A DNA stretch of 64,000 nt from Perkinsela sp. pyNocScin1 (taxonomy: Eukaryota > Euglenozoa > Kinetoplastea > Prokinetoplastida > Perkinselidae): NCBI GenBank assembly GCA_964019655.1, contig CAXHTR010000007.1, positions 372,001 through 436,000 on the forward strand. Reading direction: 5' to 3'. The translations under genes and the position numbers were made by a program. Below, piece after piece: positions 18,675-28,855 of the stretch (the first letter of the stretch is position 1; every line of letters starts with the position of its first letter). The notes beneath the pieces were generated by a model. That model searched no databases and was not told the DNA's origin. It saw nothing but the letters and a program-made list of their open reading frames with translations.

Positions 18675-19501
18675 TCAAATTCGAACACATTTCGGTGGAT
18701 CACCCTCAATTGGAGAAAAGGCATTCAGAGCGAGTGCGAGGTCTCCAAGGGATTCTGGAATCTTTGAGAAGTCTAATTTTCCCGTAAAGCGGTTACGCTG
18801 AAGGTTAATGTAGGTAATCCCCGACGGCAGGCGGCTAAGATCAACGCTGCCGCATAGCTGATTCCCACGCACAACGAGCGTCAGCATGGCCTCAGGGAGG
18901 TAACACAAATTTATCCCACCCTCAAGCATGTTCTCGCTGATATCGAGATGCTTCAGCATGCTCGGTAGCGAATCCAGCGCGATTTCGCCTTCAAACCTGT
19001 TTTCCGCGAGATTGAGCTCGATCAAATTTTCAGGCAAGGCTCTGAGGTTCGCGCCCCCCGAAAATTGATTGAAAAAGACGTAAAACATTGTCAGACCTGC
19101 TGGCAGACGACTGAGGTTAAGTGGCCCCGAAACTTGTGCGATGAGAGCACAAAGTCCTGCAAAGAGGCTGGAAGAAGCGATGTGTTGATCGTTCCGTACA
19201 GGTGCGGGTCGCATGTGTTGGTATAGTAAAAATTGATGAGCTTTTGTGGGAGGTAGTCGAGAAGCAGTGTGCCACTCCCAAAGTACGCCGTGTCAACGAA
19301 ATCGATCGATGTGACATTTTTCGCAGAATCACAGGTAATAATATCCCAGCCGCAGACATCGTCTTCGTTGGAGTCATCGGCGAGAGCTTGGATAAAGTCT
19401 TCGGCCTCACTGAATAGCACTTGGATGCGCTCATTATCCGTCAGCGTCGAGGGGTCAAAGCGGCCGAGCGATGTGTCAGCTGCTAGGAAGAAGGAAAGCA
19501 T
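18675..19501 (-). pseudogene. Family B LRR gene with one-base frameshift
   Basis: The likely start is the ATG at 19501 (MLSFFLAADTSLGRF). The first frame gives the leader, STLTDNERIQVLF, DDVCGWDIITCD and LHGTIN-like segments (LYGTINTSLLPASL), and stops making sense at SSHKF. The second frame resumes at once with SGPLNLSRLPAGL and continues through five good LRRs to 18675. The break is an A run at 19130-19132: one additional base would restore the usual F-S-G of the repeat. The other 270 codons are undamaged, so this is either a very young pseudogene or a sequencing error. The end lacks the DExG tail. Confidence 0.75.
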
Positions 19502-19541
19502 TTCGATTTCAAAGAGGAAGGAAAGAAAAATGCAATTTCTC

Positions 19542-19736
19542 TCAAACGTTGGAAGTCTCGCAGAGTAGCCAAAGGATGCCAATGAAATCGAATGGGAACT
19601 TCTTCTTGGTCATCCAGAAGAGGAAATTATCAATGCTTGTAACTCGATCATCGGTGCATGCGACATCATTCCACTCGCATACATCGAGGTAGCCCCCCTT
19701 TGCGCTTTGAAAGATTAAATTGATTTTATCATTCAT
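19542..19736 (-). pseudogene. Relic of a family B cap (KFPFEFIPP subgroup)
   Basis: A 64-codon piece holds FQSAKGGYLDVCEWNDVAC, DRVTSI and KKKFPFDFIG, matching FQDANxxFxDVCEWAGIEC and KKFPFEFIPP of the genes at 15699-17565. There is no leader upstream and no LRR downstream in frame. It probably belonged to the same ancestral gene as the piece at 20028-20335, although the order (C-terminal piece upstream on this strand) requires a rearrangement or two separate relics. Confidence 0.6.
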
Positions 19737-20027
19737 TCCTTCTACAACAGGGTTTCAACAAAGGGGAATTTCCTCTTACTACTTCCACTTTGCTCGATGC
19801 TGAGGTAATTGAGTTCGAGCATTGATCTATCATACAAAGAATTCTGCAGAGAAAAAATTTGAAAAAAGCTTATGCATCCAACCAGTACCTTTTACTCATA
19901 CACTATACTTTTGCTAACTCTCTATTGTTTAACGAAAATAATTTACACATCCGCATCCTGAGAGCGCTCGAATCTAACCGAATAGACTCATATAATTGTC
20001 CGCTTTTTGATTCACAATTTTGCTCCC

Positions 20028-20335
20028 CTACTTGTGCTTTTTACCATTTTCATCGCGCACGCAGGTGATAAAGTCATGGTATAGCGTAAAGTCCATTTTT
20101 CCCTTCGTGCGCCGCAGCACAGCGGTTGCGCTCATCTTTGTCGAAGCGATGTTTATGACTCTGAGATTCCGCGGAAATTCCATTAACTGAAATTCGCCCG
20201 AAAAAGAGTTGCCCGCCAGAGACAGAAATTCCATCTCTTTTGGAAGCTTGCTGATGGCAATGGACCCTGTCAGATGATTATTTTCCACACTCACTTCTCT
20301 GATTTTTTTTGCTGAATGAGCATTGTACAGAGTAA
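20028..20335 (-). pseudogene. Relic of a family B C-terminal LRR region
   Basis: The frame from about 20335 reads KKIREVSVENNHLTGSI, SKLPKEMEFLSLAGNSFSGEF, a VINIA segment and CVRDENGKKHK, then a TAG at 20028. This equals the last three LRRs and DExG tail of the KFPFEFIPP subgroup. No start, leader or cap can be found upstream, although the frame stays open towards 20410 with little similarity. It is treated as a gene fragment. Confidence 0.65.
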
Positions 20336-20511
20336 AACTGAAGAAATCGATGGACTGTGAGTGCGAGCGGCTTGGGAATAGACTAGATATTATGATAATA
20401 TAGTCTGTCCATTACGGTCATGGCGGATTCAACCAGAGTCAATAAAGAGACATATACTATTCATTTCACTGAATATGGCCCCTTAGCGCAATTCTTGGAA
20501 TAGACCTGTAG

Positions 20512-21354
20512 TCACGCAAATCGCCGTACTTCTTGCCCCGACTCATCCACAAGTAAGCGAATGCTTGACCAAGCGCAACGGATTACACCTTCATAAGACG
20601 CAGCCAAAACTGCTGTTTCATCGAATTTCACACATTTCTCCACATCGATACAGCGCAGATTATGTGGAAGATTCACTGCGCTGAGGCTCCCCGAAAAATC
20701 GTTATAGCTAAGGTCGAGCACGTCCATTGCACCTGGGAGTGACTGCAGGTCCAGCTCGCCGGAAAAATTATTCCGTCCGACGAGCAGATATTGGAGCGCA
20801 CGTGGTAGGCTCGTCAAATCGACGCTCCCAGAAAATTTGTTCCCCTGGAGATTGAGTTGCTCCAGGGCACCTGGTAACACGGTAAAGTCCACTTCTCCAC
20901 GCAGGGCGTTCCGCTGGAGACCGATACGCACTAAATTCGGTGGTAAATTCGCTGTGTCCAAGGAGCCGTGCATCACCTGTGTGCGCGAAATATCGAGATA
21001 TTCAAGTCCGCGTGGGAGCATGTGGGCGACGAATGTTCCTTCGACTTTTCCAAGCTGAAAAGTAAACGCTGTGACATGTGGAGGGATCAGCTCGAGATTG
21101 AGCGTGCACAGACCCCTCTTATACACCGCAAAATCGAAATGTACCCGATTGACGGAGCCATCTGCATCGAATTCAACGATTCCCCAGTCAGTGATGTCAG
21201 AGAATTCGCCCTTCTCGCTCTGAAATTTCGCAGCGACTGTTTCACCTAGCCCACGCATGAGAAGCTCCATGCGCGCTTGGTCGGAGAGAGCGAGCACGTC
21301 GAAGCGGCCAAGCGCTGCATCGATGCAACGGAGAATGGATATGAGGGGATGCAT
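20512..21354 (-). CDS. Family B LRR protein
   Basis: 281 residues from the ATG at 21354 (MHPLISILRCIDAALGRF); the frame is open further up but only from a TTG. The cap has ALSDQARMELLMRG, FQSEKGEFSDITDWGIVEFD, with the usual Cys of the W-G-V-C box replaced (VEFD). LRRs are regular: NLVRIGLQRNALRGE, LEQLNLQGNKFSGSV, LQYLLVGRNNFSGEL, MDVLDLSYNDFSGSL. The tail is LLVDESGQEVRRFA. The layout matches the gene at 25982-26824, with which it shares DISRTQ-like and CVKFD or CLKLD segments. Confidence 0.85.
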   Translation of the reverse strand: MHPLISILRCIDAALGRFDVLALSDQARMELLMRGLGETVAAKFQSEKGEFSDITDWGIVEFDADGSVNRVHFDFAVYKRGLCTLNLELIPPHVTAFTFQLGKVEGTFVAHMLPRGLEYLDISRTQVMHGSLDTANLPPNLVRIGLQRNALRGEVDFTVLPGALEQLNLQGNKFSGSVDLTSLPRALQYLLVGRNNFSGELDLQSLPGAMDVLDLSYNDFSGSLSAVNLPHNLRCIDVEKCVKFDETAVLAASYEGVIRCAWSSIRLLVDESGQEVRRFA

Positions 21355-21487
21355 AGTGAAGAAAAAGAGATAGCGCAATGAGCTGATGATCTTCAGCTGA
21401 ATAATACTTTGATGGACTTTAAGCGTTTAATAGAGGAGCTTTTCAATTGCAGCCAACCATATTTAAAGCCTATCCGACGCACCACTT

Positions 21488-22438
21488 TCAATCAGCGAGG
21501 GCAACAATCTGCCCCCTTCGATTCTTCTGACAGGGTCTTTCCTCGCCATTCTCATCGACAACAGCTTCTATTGCAAACCCGAACTGGCCCATCGAGAACG
21601 TGCACGCCTTCACCACCGAGTGCACAACGATAGTGCCTGAGACCTTGTTCCCCTGCAGCGAGAAGACCCGCAAGCTGTTGTGCGATACTTTTAGGATCAC
21701 ACTCCCGTGCAGTGCGTTGTTCTCGAGATTGAGATGCTTGAGCTTTTTCGAAAGGTTGTCGATGACGACATCCCCTGTGAATTGATTGCGAAAGGCGCAG
21801 AGCTTTGTGAGTGTTTCTGGCAGTTTGTCGAGTGTGAGCGTTCCGCAGAGCTGGTTCTCCTCCATCTCAAGGGTTGCAAGCGTCTCTGGCAATTTTTCCA
21901 GGTTCACACTCCCTGCGAATTTATTTTTGCCAATGTTGAGAGTATTGAGTGGCCCCGGCAGCGCTGTCAAATCTGCGCTTCCCGAAAATTTGTTCGAGTA
22001 GATGTCAAAAAATTGCAAATTTGGCGGCAGCTTGCGCAAATCGACTGTGCCCGTGAATCCTTGAAACTTTGCAATGAATTCGCCCAAACACTCCGGGAGC
22101 GTTGCGGTCTCAACTGTACCGAAGAGCAGTGGATACCACGCAGAGGGGCGTAATCCGATGTAGACGTCTTTTGTTGTTCGAGGAAGAAACTCAAACGAAA
22201 GTGTTCCTTCCAGGTGTATATCAGGCATGAAAATAATGCTTTCGTCTCCTTGAGCACATTCGACTATGTTCCACGCCGTGTACTCTTCGTATTCGCCATT
22301 CGCGTCTTGGAGCATGGCCTTGGACGCGTCCGTGCAGCCCTGGATGAGAAGTTCCATCATTGCCTGGTTGGACAGCAGCATCGGGTCGAGGCGGCCGAGG
22401 GCTGGGTCGATTGCGAGTAACAATGGTGCGCAGTGCAT
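21488..22438 (-). CDS. Family B LRR protein
   Basis: 316 residues from the ATG at 22438 (MHCAPLLLAIDPALGRLD). The cap is MLLSNQAMMELLIQG, LQDANGEYEEYTAWNIVEC. An unusual GLRPSAWYPLLFG segment lies before the LRRs. Seven LRRs in 23-residue step follow (NLQFFDIYSNKFSGSA, LNTLNIGKNKFAGSV, LATLEMEENQLCGTL, LTKLCAFRNQFTGDV and others). The tail is AVVDENGEERPCQ. No membrane segment. The strict repeat spacing suggests a folded solenoid; function unknown. Confidence 0.86.
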   Translation of the reverse strand: MHCAPLLLAIDPALGRLDPMLLSNQAMMELLIQGCTDASKAMLQDANGEYEEYTAWNIVECAQGDESIIFMPDIHLEGTLSFEFLPRTTKDVYIGLRPSAWYPLLFGTVETATLPECLGEFIAKFQGFTGTVDLRKLPPNLQFFDIYSNKFSGSADLTALPGPLNTLNIGKNKFAGSVNLEKLPETLATLEMEENQLCGTLTLDKLPETLTKLCAFRNQFTGDVVIDNLSKKLKHLNLENNALHGSVILKVSHNSLRVFSLQGNKVSGTIVVHSVVKACTFSMGQFGFAIEAVVDENGEERPCQKNRRGQIVALAD

Positions 22439-23122
22439 TTTTTAAAGTTTTGAAGATTTTTGGAGTGAAAAAAATAAAAAATAAAAGTCGAAAGGTATTG
22501 ACTTGTAGAAGTCAAGTCAAGTCACGTTTACATGCAACCAACCGAAATCTCTTGATTATTACAGGGCGACTACTGCAAGGCGGACTTGTCCGCGCAGCGT
22601 TCTCCAGACTTCACTCGAAAGTCGATAAATGGATCAAAGTCGAGATTCGAGTGCTAATCAGAGCGAATACCATGGAAATTTTCCATCATTAACTTAAAGA
22701 CTTAGTGCTACTGCCCGGGCATCCCCTCAGGAACTATGCTTTTGAATGCTTTTTCTACGCATCGAAGGTACTCGGTGATCAACCTTCTCTTGAAGCCTAT
22801 CTTAATTCTGAAAAATCACCGCGCCGATTATTGCGCTGCGCTGGGAAAATTTCCATAGAGATTGTCGGTAGCTCATGCTGCAGTGAAGTGCAATTAAGAT
22901 AAATGATCAATTTGTGGCAGTGTTTACCAGCCCTTTGAATGTATACGCCTGACTCACTCTATTCTGAGCCGGGTGAAATCTCAAATGACTACAGCATTCT
23001 TTACTTCACGCTTGATTCATAGGGATTTTGTAAACAGCAGCTGCTCGCCGGGGGCCTGCGGCTGAAACTAACTGTAGCTTGGAAACACTGGCCTATGACT
23101 CAGTGCCATCACTTGTTCTAGT
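22439..23122. other. Intergenic stretch without recognised gene
   Basis: About 680 bases between a family B and a family A gene. Short frames on both strands show no family motif. No tRNA-like fold or clear repeat was noticed by eye. Confidence 0.5.
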
Positions 23123-24496
23123 TCATTCCACTTCCTCATTTTCAGTGTTACTTTCATGCACGCTCTCTAAAACGCTTTCCATACGCGGGCGCTCCCATCT
23201 CTCCTCGTACACCAGCACCTGCCAGTTTGGGCGCTTCGCTGCTCTGTACTTTTTGATCGCCGCGGCTGTCACTCCACTTTCCCCAATAAAAACACTGAGC
23301 AGACGCTTGCACCTCGCGATACCCTCAAGAAGCGCATCCCCAACGTGACGACAGTCCCACACAGTGAGGCTCAGCAGATGATCTGCATTGGCGAGGAGCA
23401 CTGGGGCGATATCATCGGCCGATTCCTCCGAGGAGTGTATCTCGATCGACCGCAGGTTCGTGAAGGCAGGCAGGTAGTGCAGTATATCCGTTTCTTTCAT
23501 GTAGAAGTGCTGGACTGTCTTGTGCAAAAGCGGACTGATCAAGAGCAAGTATGAGTAGTCCTCAGGCCTTTCATTATACCCTCTGATCATGATAATTTCG
23601 ATGCCAGTGCACTGGCCAAGCGTGGCGGATACGATGGGTCCGATAGCATCCGATAGATACAGATTGCGCGTTGTGTCCTTTCGCTCGGTAATATACGCCA
23701 GCACTTCTGCGAGCTCACAATCTTGAAAAGGGTACGTCGGGATGTAATCGTTGCGCCTGCCCGAGCTATTGATCTGAATTGTTCTGCGCTGTGGAAACTG
23801 CATGAGCGCCTTGAAAATTGGATAGGCCTCTCCCATATCATCCAAGAACAATTCCTGCAAATTTGGCAGCTTTAAGAGTAATGGCACGTCCTCCAGGGAT
23901 ATTGTGTTCCAGCCCATGTCGAAGACGCGGAGGCTCGTGCACTTGGCGATATTCTCTACATCAGCACGCGAAATCTTTACTTCAGGAATCTCATCAAACT
24001 TGAGGCGGAGCTCCTCGCACGGGTGCAGGTGGAGAAACTTAAAGGTTTCCGGGTCATACTCTGTGAGTGTTATGCGGTCAAAGCGCTGCCCCGGGTCTTT
24101 GAGCAGCTCGAGTATCTCCTCGCCGTCGCTGTCTCTCGATTCGCTTTCTGGCTGTATGGCGAGCTCGTCGAAATATTTTAGCGTGCAAACGGGAGCAGTA
24201 AAAGACGATAGCCGATGCGTTTCGTCAATGCGCAGAGGGCCCCACTCGCACAGCCACTTTTTCTTCTTGTCGAACTGTGCCAGGCTCAGAATGTTTCCCA
24301 TTGAGAGGCTGTACTCGAGCAAGGTGGGTGGGTCTTGCTGTGCCGCGAGGAGGAGACTCTCGATGAGGACAGGCTGCGCATGGTGGATGAGACGGAGTTC
24401 GCGCTCTGTGATACGTCGACATTGCTCCTGGAGGGATTCGGTAGGGCTGGGCGTCACTGGACCATGCAATTGTGGGATTTGTGCACTTGAGCTCAT
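23123..24496 (-). CDS. Isolated family A RNI-like LRR protein
   Basis: The probable start is the ATG at 24496 (MSSSAQIPQLHG), giving 457 residues; an in-frame ATG at 24526 adds a hydrophobic MSFIPIIFLK that is more likely transcript leader. Family blocks are RRITERELRLIHHAQPVLIESLLLA, AQFDKKKKWLCEWGP, RIDETHR, FLHLHPCEELRLKF, NIAKCTSLRVFDM, TYPFQDCELAEVLAYI, and CRHVGDALLEGIARC with AAIKKYRAAKRPNWQ. The tail is acidic. This member lies 11 kb from the family A array, among family B genes, so it moved or the array was split. It is nearest to the gene at 9110. Confidence 0.86.
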   Translation of the reverse strand: MSSSAQIPQLHGPVTPSPTESLQEQCRRITERELRLIHHAQPVLIESLLLAAQQDPPTLLEYSLSMGNILSLAQFDKKKKWLCEWGPLRIDETHRLSSFTAPVCTLKYFDELAIQPESESRDSDGEEILELLKDPGQRFDRITLTEYDPETFKFLHLHPCEELRLKFDEIPEVKISRADVENIAKCTSLRVFDMGWNTISLEDVPLLLKLPNLQELFLDDMGEAYPIFKALMQFPQRRTIQINSSGRRNDYIPTYPFQDCELAEVLAYITERKDTTRNLYLSDAIGPIVSATLGQCTGIEIIMIRGYNERPEDYSYLLLISPLLHKTVQHFYMKETDILHYLPAFTNLRSIEIHSSEESADDIAPVLLANADHLLSLTVWDCRHVGDALLEGIARCKRLLSVFIGESGVTAAAIKKYRAAKRPNWQVLVYEERWERPRMESVLESVHESNTENEEVE

Positions 24497-24611
24497 TTTC
24501 AGAAATATAATGGGAATAAAGGACATAATTCAGTAGAGCATTGAAATGCTTTCATCGCACTACTCATAAAATTCCTTTAGGGAAGCGCTGTAGCACTTGG
24601 CTTCATTGCCT

Positions 24612-25520
24612 TCACTCCCAATTTGCATCGTCAAACTCCGCTTCGTCCAGAGTCTCCCAGTCGCGCTCACGAAAGGTCAGAAACGCACGCTCCATCGCAT
24701 GTATCCTTCCAATTTCATCTGTTACAGCTATGACCCCAGTCCCCTTCAGCCACACTTCGCCTGGAAAGCTTTTTGCCACGACTGCTACTCCAATAATGCT
24801 TCGACAGGCGCTGACATTCACATACTGGAGCGTTTGTGGAACTTTTTTTAAGACGAAAGACCCTGAAAAACGGTTTTCGGAGACGTCGATTTCTTCGATG
24901 CGCCCCGGTAGTGACCCAAAGTCCAGCTCCCCTACAAATTGATTATTTGCGAGGTAAAGATCCTCGAGCCCCTTTGGGAGCTTTGTCAGATTGACACTTC
25001 CCGTAAATTTGTTGCTGTGCACATTGAGCAGCACTAGCCCCGGGGGAAGCACAGTCAAATCAAGCTTACCGTCAAATGCGTTGCCATTAAGGTCTAATTC
25101 AGTGATGCCTCGCGGAAGGTAAGCAGTTTCGATCGGCCCAGATATTTTCTCTGTCTGCGTCACACTCAAAATTTGAAGCCCAGCAGGAAGTGCTTGCGTA
25201 TCGAGAGATCCAGATGCGCCAACCATTGCAAAAGAGAAAGTTGTGACAAGTGGTGGCATGTAGACGAGATTGAGCGTTTCACCATTCTCGGGTGAGGCAT
25301 AGGAGAGCATTTCTACCTTTGTGACGTTTCCATCGCTGTTGCACTGAATGTCAGTCCAATCACAGACGTCTTTGAATTCTCCATCGTCTGTGAGTATTTC
25401 ATAGCGGAGTGTCTCTTTGAGGCCACCTATGAGAAGCTCCATGCGTATTTGGTCGGAGAGTGAATCGACGTCGAAGCGGGCGAGTGATGGGTCCGCGGCG
25501 ATGGTCAGATGGGAGAGCAT
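24612..25520 (-). CDS. Family B LRR protein, segmental copy 2
   Basis: The start chosen is the ATG at 25520 (MLSHLTIAADPSLARFD), giving 302 residues, exactly the length of its copy at 13235-14143; the frame is open from 25637 but that part matches non-coding DNA of the copy. The cap reads SLSDQIRMELLIGG, DDGEFKDVCDWTDIQC. LRRs are LQILSVTQTEKISGPIE, ITELDLNGNAFDGKL, LVLLNVHSNKFTGSV, LEDLYLANNQFVGEL, IEEIDVSENRFSGSF. The tail is VTDEIGRIHAM followed by an acidic end (DEAEFDDANWE). Confidence 0.87.
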   Translation of the reverse strand: MLSHLTIAADPSLARFDVDSLSDQIRMELLIGGLKETLRYEILTDDGEFKDVCDWTDIQCNSDGNVTKVEMLSYASPENGETLNLVYMPPLVTTFSFAMVGASGSLDTQALPAGLQILSVTQTEKISGPIETAYLPRGITELDLNGNAFDGKLDLTVLPPGLVLLNVHSNKFTGSVNLTKLPKGLEDLYLANNQFVGELDFGSLPGRIEEIDVSENRFSGSFVLKKVPQTLQYVNVSACRSIIGVAVVAKSFPGEVWLKGTGVIAVTDEIGRIHAMERAFLTFRERDWETLDEAEFDDANWE

Positions 25521-25981
25521 GAATTTTACTGAAAATGAGGAGAAGTGAAGGAAAGCATAGTGACTTGTGAAAAAGTGACGAAGCGGCAGCTCACATGATT
25601 TCATTACTTTTGAAGGGAATGCACCCTCGAAATGCATACTAAGCCGATTCTTTGCTTAACGGCCGAAATAGTGTATCTCGGGGAGTTGAGACTGTCAAGT
25701 GGCCAAAAGAAATCGTCGAACACGGACTGGAGCTAATCTACCTATCACAAGCACAAGCGCAATATTCCAAAGATTTTTTCAGCCAAGTGACTCCTTTGTG
25801 AGGTCCAATGCGAGCCAATAAATATCGACTGACATCGGAAAATCTTATCCACACTGCATAATAGGAATAGAAAGCTGATAGGGGAATCTTCTCTATCAGA
25901 GTTGCTCATCCTGATCTGGAACCAGTGGACTTCAACATTGCGCTCTCAAAAAGTCAGCAATCGGAGCCTGGGATCAGTGCA
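25521..25981. other. Intergenic DNA shared with 14144-14638
   Basis: No gene is recognised. The part from about 25640 repeats the intergenic DNA of the first segmental copy with scattered substitutions and small indels. It shows the duplication extends beyond coding sequence. Confidence 0.7.
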
Positions 25982-26824
25982 TCAGGTTCCTTTCCGCCAC
26001 CGTGCTCCATTCTCATTCACTAAGTAGTATATTCCCGACCCCTCGTAATACAGCGCACCCTCGTAGGACCCTTCCACCACCGCTTTATCATCAAGCTTCA
26101 GGCAGCCCCCGACATTTATACTCGACAGGCCTTTTGGGAGATTCACTGCCCGAAGAATCCCCGAAAAATCGTTCGGCCCAAGCTCGAGCGACTCGATTGA
26201 GCGAGGGAGGCGGCTTAGGTCGAGCTCCCCGGAAAAATGGTTGCACGCCACGATCAGTACTTGGAGCGTTCTCGGGAGGCTCCGCATGTCAACACTCCCT
26301 GAAAATTTGTTCAGTTGGAGGTTGAGCCAGCACAGTTCGCTCGGTAGCGCAGCAAAGTCCACTTCTCCGCTGAGCGCATTGTTCTCGAGATCGATATAGG
26401 TGAGACGACGAGGAAGTCCCGCTGCGTCGATGGAGCCGCAAATCGTCTCCGAATGCGAGATCCGCAGTGTGTCGAGGTCACGGGGCAGTCCTTCAATTTC
26501 CATCGTCCCTTCGACATTTTCCATGCGTAGCATGAAAATTTTAGCATTTGGCGGGATGTATCTCAAGTTGAGTGTGCACGTGTGCGTCGGCGAGTGCTGG
26601 AAGTCAAAATAGATCCCACTGACGGTTCCGTCTGCATTGCATTCAACATTCGCCCAGTCACTGATTTCACGGAAAGCCCCGTCCTCGTCCTGGAAATGTT
26701 GCATGATAGGCTCGTCGAAGCCACTGATGAGGAGCTCCATCAAAGTTTGGTCAGAGAGGGCGCGTATGTCGAAGCGGCCGAGTGCTGAGTCGGTACAGTG
26801 AAGTAAACATGAGAGGCTGTGCAT
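25982..26824 (-). CDS. Family B LRR protein, intact segmental partner
   Basis: 280 residues from the ATG at 26824 (MHSLSCLLHCTDSALGRFD). Cap: ALSDQTLMELLISG, FQDEDGAFREISDWANVEC. LRRs: LDTLRISHSETICGSID, LTYIDLENNALSGEVDF, LCWLNLQLNKFSGSV, LQVLIVACNHFSGEL, IESLELGPNDFSGIL. The tail ends in YLVNENGARWRKGT, a variant of the DExG motif. Its copy at 14639-15395 has lost one LRR and its frame, so this is the functional version of the pair. Confidence 0.86.
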   Translation of the reverse strand: MHSLSCLLHCTDSALGRFDIRALSDQTLMELLISGFDEPIMQHFQDEDGAFREISDWANVECNADGTVSGIYFDFQHSPTHTCTLNLRYIPPNAKIFMLRMENVEGTMEIEGLPRDLDTLRISHSETICGSIDAAGLPRRLTYIDLENNALSGEVDFAALPSELCWLNLQLNKFSGSVDMRSLPRTLQVLIVACNHFSGELDLSRLPRSIESLELGPNDFSGILRAVNLPKGLSSINVGGCLKLDDKAVVEGSYEGALYYEGSGIYYLVNENGARWRKGT

Positions 26825-27092
26825 GGAATATAAAAAAACTTCAAGGAAAAGATATCATTCGATTTGCTAAATCAGTGATTATAACCACCTGAACTTGTTT
26901 TTAGTGACTCGCTCAATTTTCAGACTCTTAAAACTGAACCCAAAATCTCGTCGATCACAGGGATTTCTAGAAAATATGGTAATTTACACTCATTGAAGAT
27001 TGGCTCACAGCTCACGCGCACATCAGAATTGCTCACAAAAATGCTTATTGTCGGAGGTTGACAAGCACTGGTGTATCGCTTGTCTATAAAAT

Positions 27093-28421
27093 TCACCGCA
27101 ATCGACAGTCATGGCGCATAATTTTTGTGCCTTCTGTCGTTATGCGAATAAGTGAACGCGGAAGATATCGATCATCTGTTGCCCCGACGATGGCATTTTC
27201 GGATATGTTCAATTGGATGAGCTCCCCCGGGAGCCTTGACAAATCAACTTCCCCGGAAAAGAGGTTATTATGTGCAAATAATACCAAGAGACTCTGTGGC
27301 AACTGTGTGAGGTCTAGGCTCCCCGAAAAGCGATTCATGTGTATGTGTAGCTGAGAGAGATTATCTGGCAGGTGAGTAAGCCGTACACTTCCTTCAAAAC
27401 CGTTCACCGATATATCGAGCATTTCAATCGTCGGTGGTAGCCTTGAAAAGTCTGCAGTCCCGCAAAAATAATTTTTGGGTAAATAAACCCAGTCCAATAG
27501 CCGTGGCAGCTGCAGAAAGTTCACAGACCCTGAGAGCGCACTTTTTATAACGGTGAAACTGATGAGCCCTGGCGGTAGCATATCAGCATCGATACTCCCA
27601 GATATTCCTGTATTGTGACCAGTTATACGCCGTCCAAAGGTCTCACTCGAATCGAATAACAGCTTTCGTAACCCCAAGGGAAGATCAGCGCAGACGAGCT
27701 CTCCAGATAAGCCGATTGGACCCGCTTGAAACTTTTGGAGTGCACGTGGTAGCTTCGCACAGTGCACATTGACTGATGCTTGTTCATTGGCAGAAACGTT
27801 GAATTCCTCCATTGCTGCTGGAAGATTGGTAATATCTATTTCACCTTCAAAAGAGTTATGACCTATACGCAATGCCTTGAGCCCGTGTGGCAAATCCGAC
27901 AGATCGATAGACCCCTGAAAACAGTTACTTTCTGCTATAAGCATTTCTAGAGACTGCGGTAAAGACGCAGTCAGCAATTTCCCGTTAAATTGATTTCTAC
28001 TGATATCCATTCGAAGCAGATGCGGCGGGAGGCTCTCGATCGCAAACGTCCCCTCGAGTTTATTACCATTGAGCAAAAGATATAAAAGGCCTCGCGGAAG
28101 CATTCCCACGTCGATGGTGCCAGTCACACCACAGAGAACGAGACCGAAGTACTGCACAGATTCAGGGATAAACTGTGGCAGTAGAGAGCCCTCAAGCAGT
28201 ACGTCATCATACTCTTGTCGGAGATTAAAGGATACAACTACGCCATCGGTGGTAATCACTGGATCCCACTCATGGCAGTCCGTGTAGTTGCCATTTGTAT
28301 CTTGAAAGTAGGTCTTGTTCTTAAAGCCCTCAGCGAGAATCTCCATTGAAGCTTGCTCGGAGAGGAGCCCTGGGTCAAGGCGGCTGAGGTACTGGTCGTC
28401 TGCTGCGTAGAGGAAAAGCAT
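27093..28421 (-). CDS. Family E long LRR protein
   Basis: 442 residues from the ATG at 28421 (MLFLYAADDQYLSRLD); an ATG at 28460 is in frame but precedes it in a pyrimidine-rich part. The cap is LLSEQASMEILAEGF, FQDTNGNYTDCHEWDPV. About 14 LRRs follow. Two departures from the 23-residue step are seen: a longer unit around NEQASVNVHCAKLPRAL and one around SSETFGRRITGHNTGISG. The C-terminus (LPRSLIRITTEGTKIMRHDCRLR) lacks the DExG motif. No anchor. An extracellular solenoid is inferred. Confidence 0.85.
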   Translation of the reverse strand: MLFLYAADDQYLSRLDPGLLSEQASMEILAEGFKNKTYFQDTNGNYTDCHEWDPVITTDGVVVSFNLRQEYDDVLLEGSLLPQFIPESVQYFGLVLCGVTGTIDVGMLPRGLLYLLLNGNKLEGTFAIESLPPHLLRMDISRNQFNGKLLTASLPQSLEMLIAESNCFQGSIDLSDLPHGLKALRIGHNSFEGEIDITNLPAAMEEFNVSANEQASVNVHCAKLPRALQKFQAGPIGLSGELVCADLPLGLRKLLFDSSETFGRRITGHNTGISGSIDADMLPPGLISFTVIKSALSGSVNFLQLPRLLDWVYLPKNYFCGTADFSRLPPTIEMLDISVNGFEGSVRLTHLPDNLSQLHIHMNRFSGSLDLTQLPQSLLVLFAHNNLFSGEVDLSRLPGELIQLNISENAIVGATDDRYLPRSLIRITTEGTKIMRHDCRLR

Positions 28422-28855
28422 TTGAAATTGAGTGAATTGCAGAGGTGATGAAAAGTGCACCGTCTATGAGGAAATCGTCTCTTATAGTTCGAATAATTGC
28501 TTCACATAGAGTCGAGTAGAACGTAGCAAAGGCTATCGATTTTTACCCTAATCGATGTCGAGTGCGTATTTTCTGCATATCGAGACAAGCCCCTGCACTT
28601 CTCGAGCAAATTCTCGAGCTGAAGAAGAAGCTGCTTGAAAAGTTTTGTGACAAGCGCATATGGGACCTGTGAGACTCATAGACAAGACCATCTTCATTGC
28701 CATACCAAAGGATTCAGACTTCTCCCTCTTTTTACGCAGAGCAATCGCAAACTTTCACCACAAACTACGCTGGTGTTCTGTTGTATGAATAAGTTACTTT
28801 CTTTTTACTCGCACAGACCATCATTCAAATGATCACCATGACATTTCACGCAAGC
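28422..28855. other. Intergenic stretch without recognised gene
   Basis: About 430 bases. No family motif or structural RNA was recognised on either strand. Confidence 0.5.
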
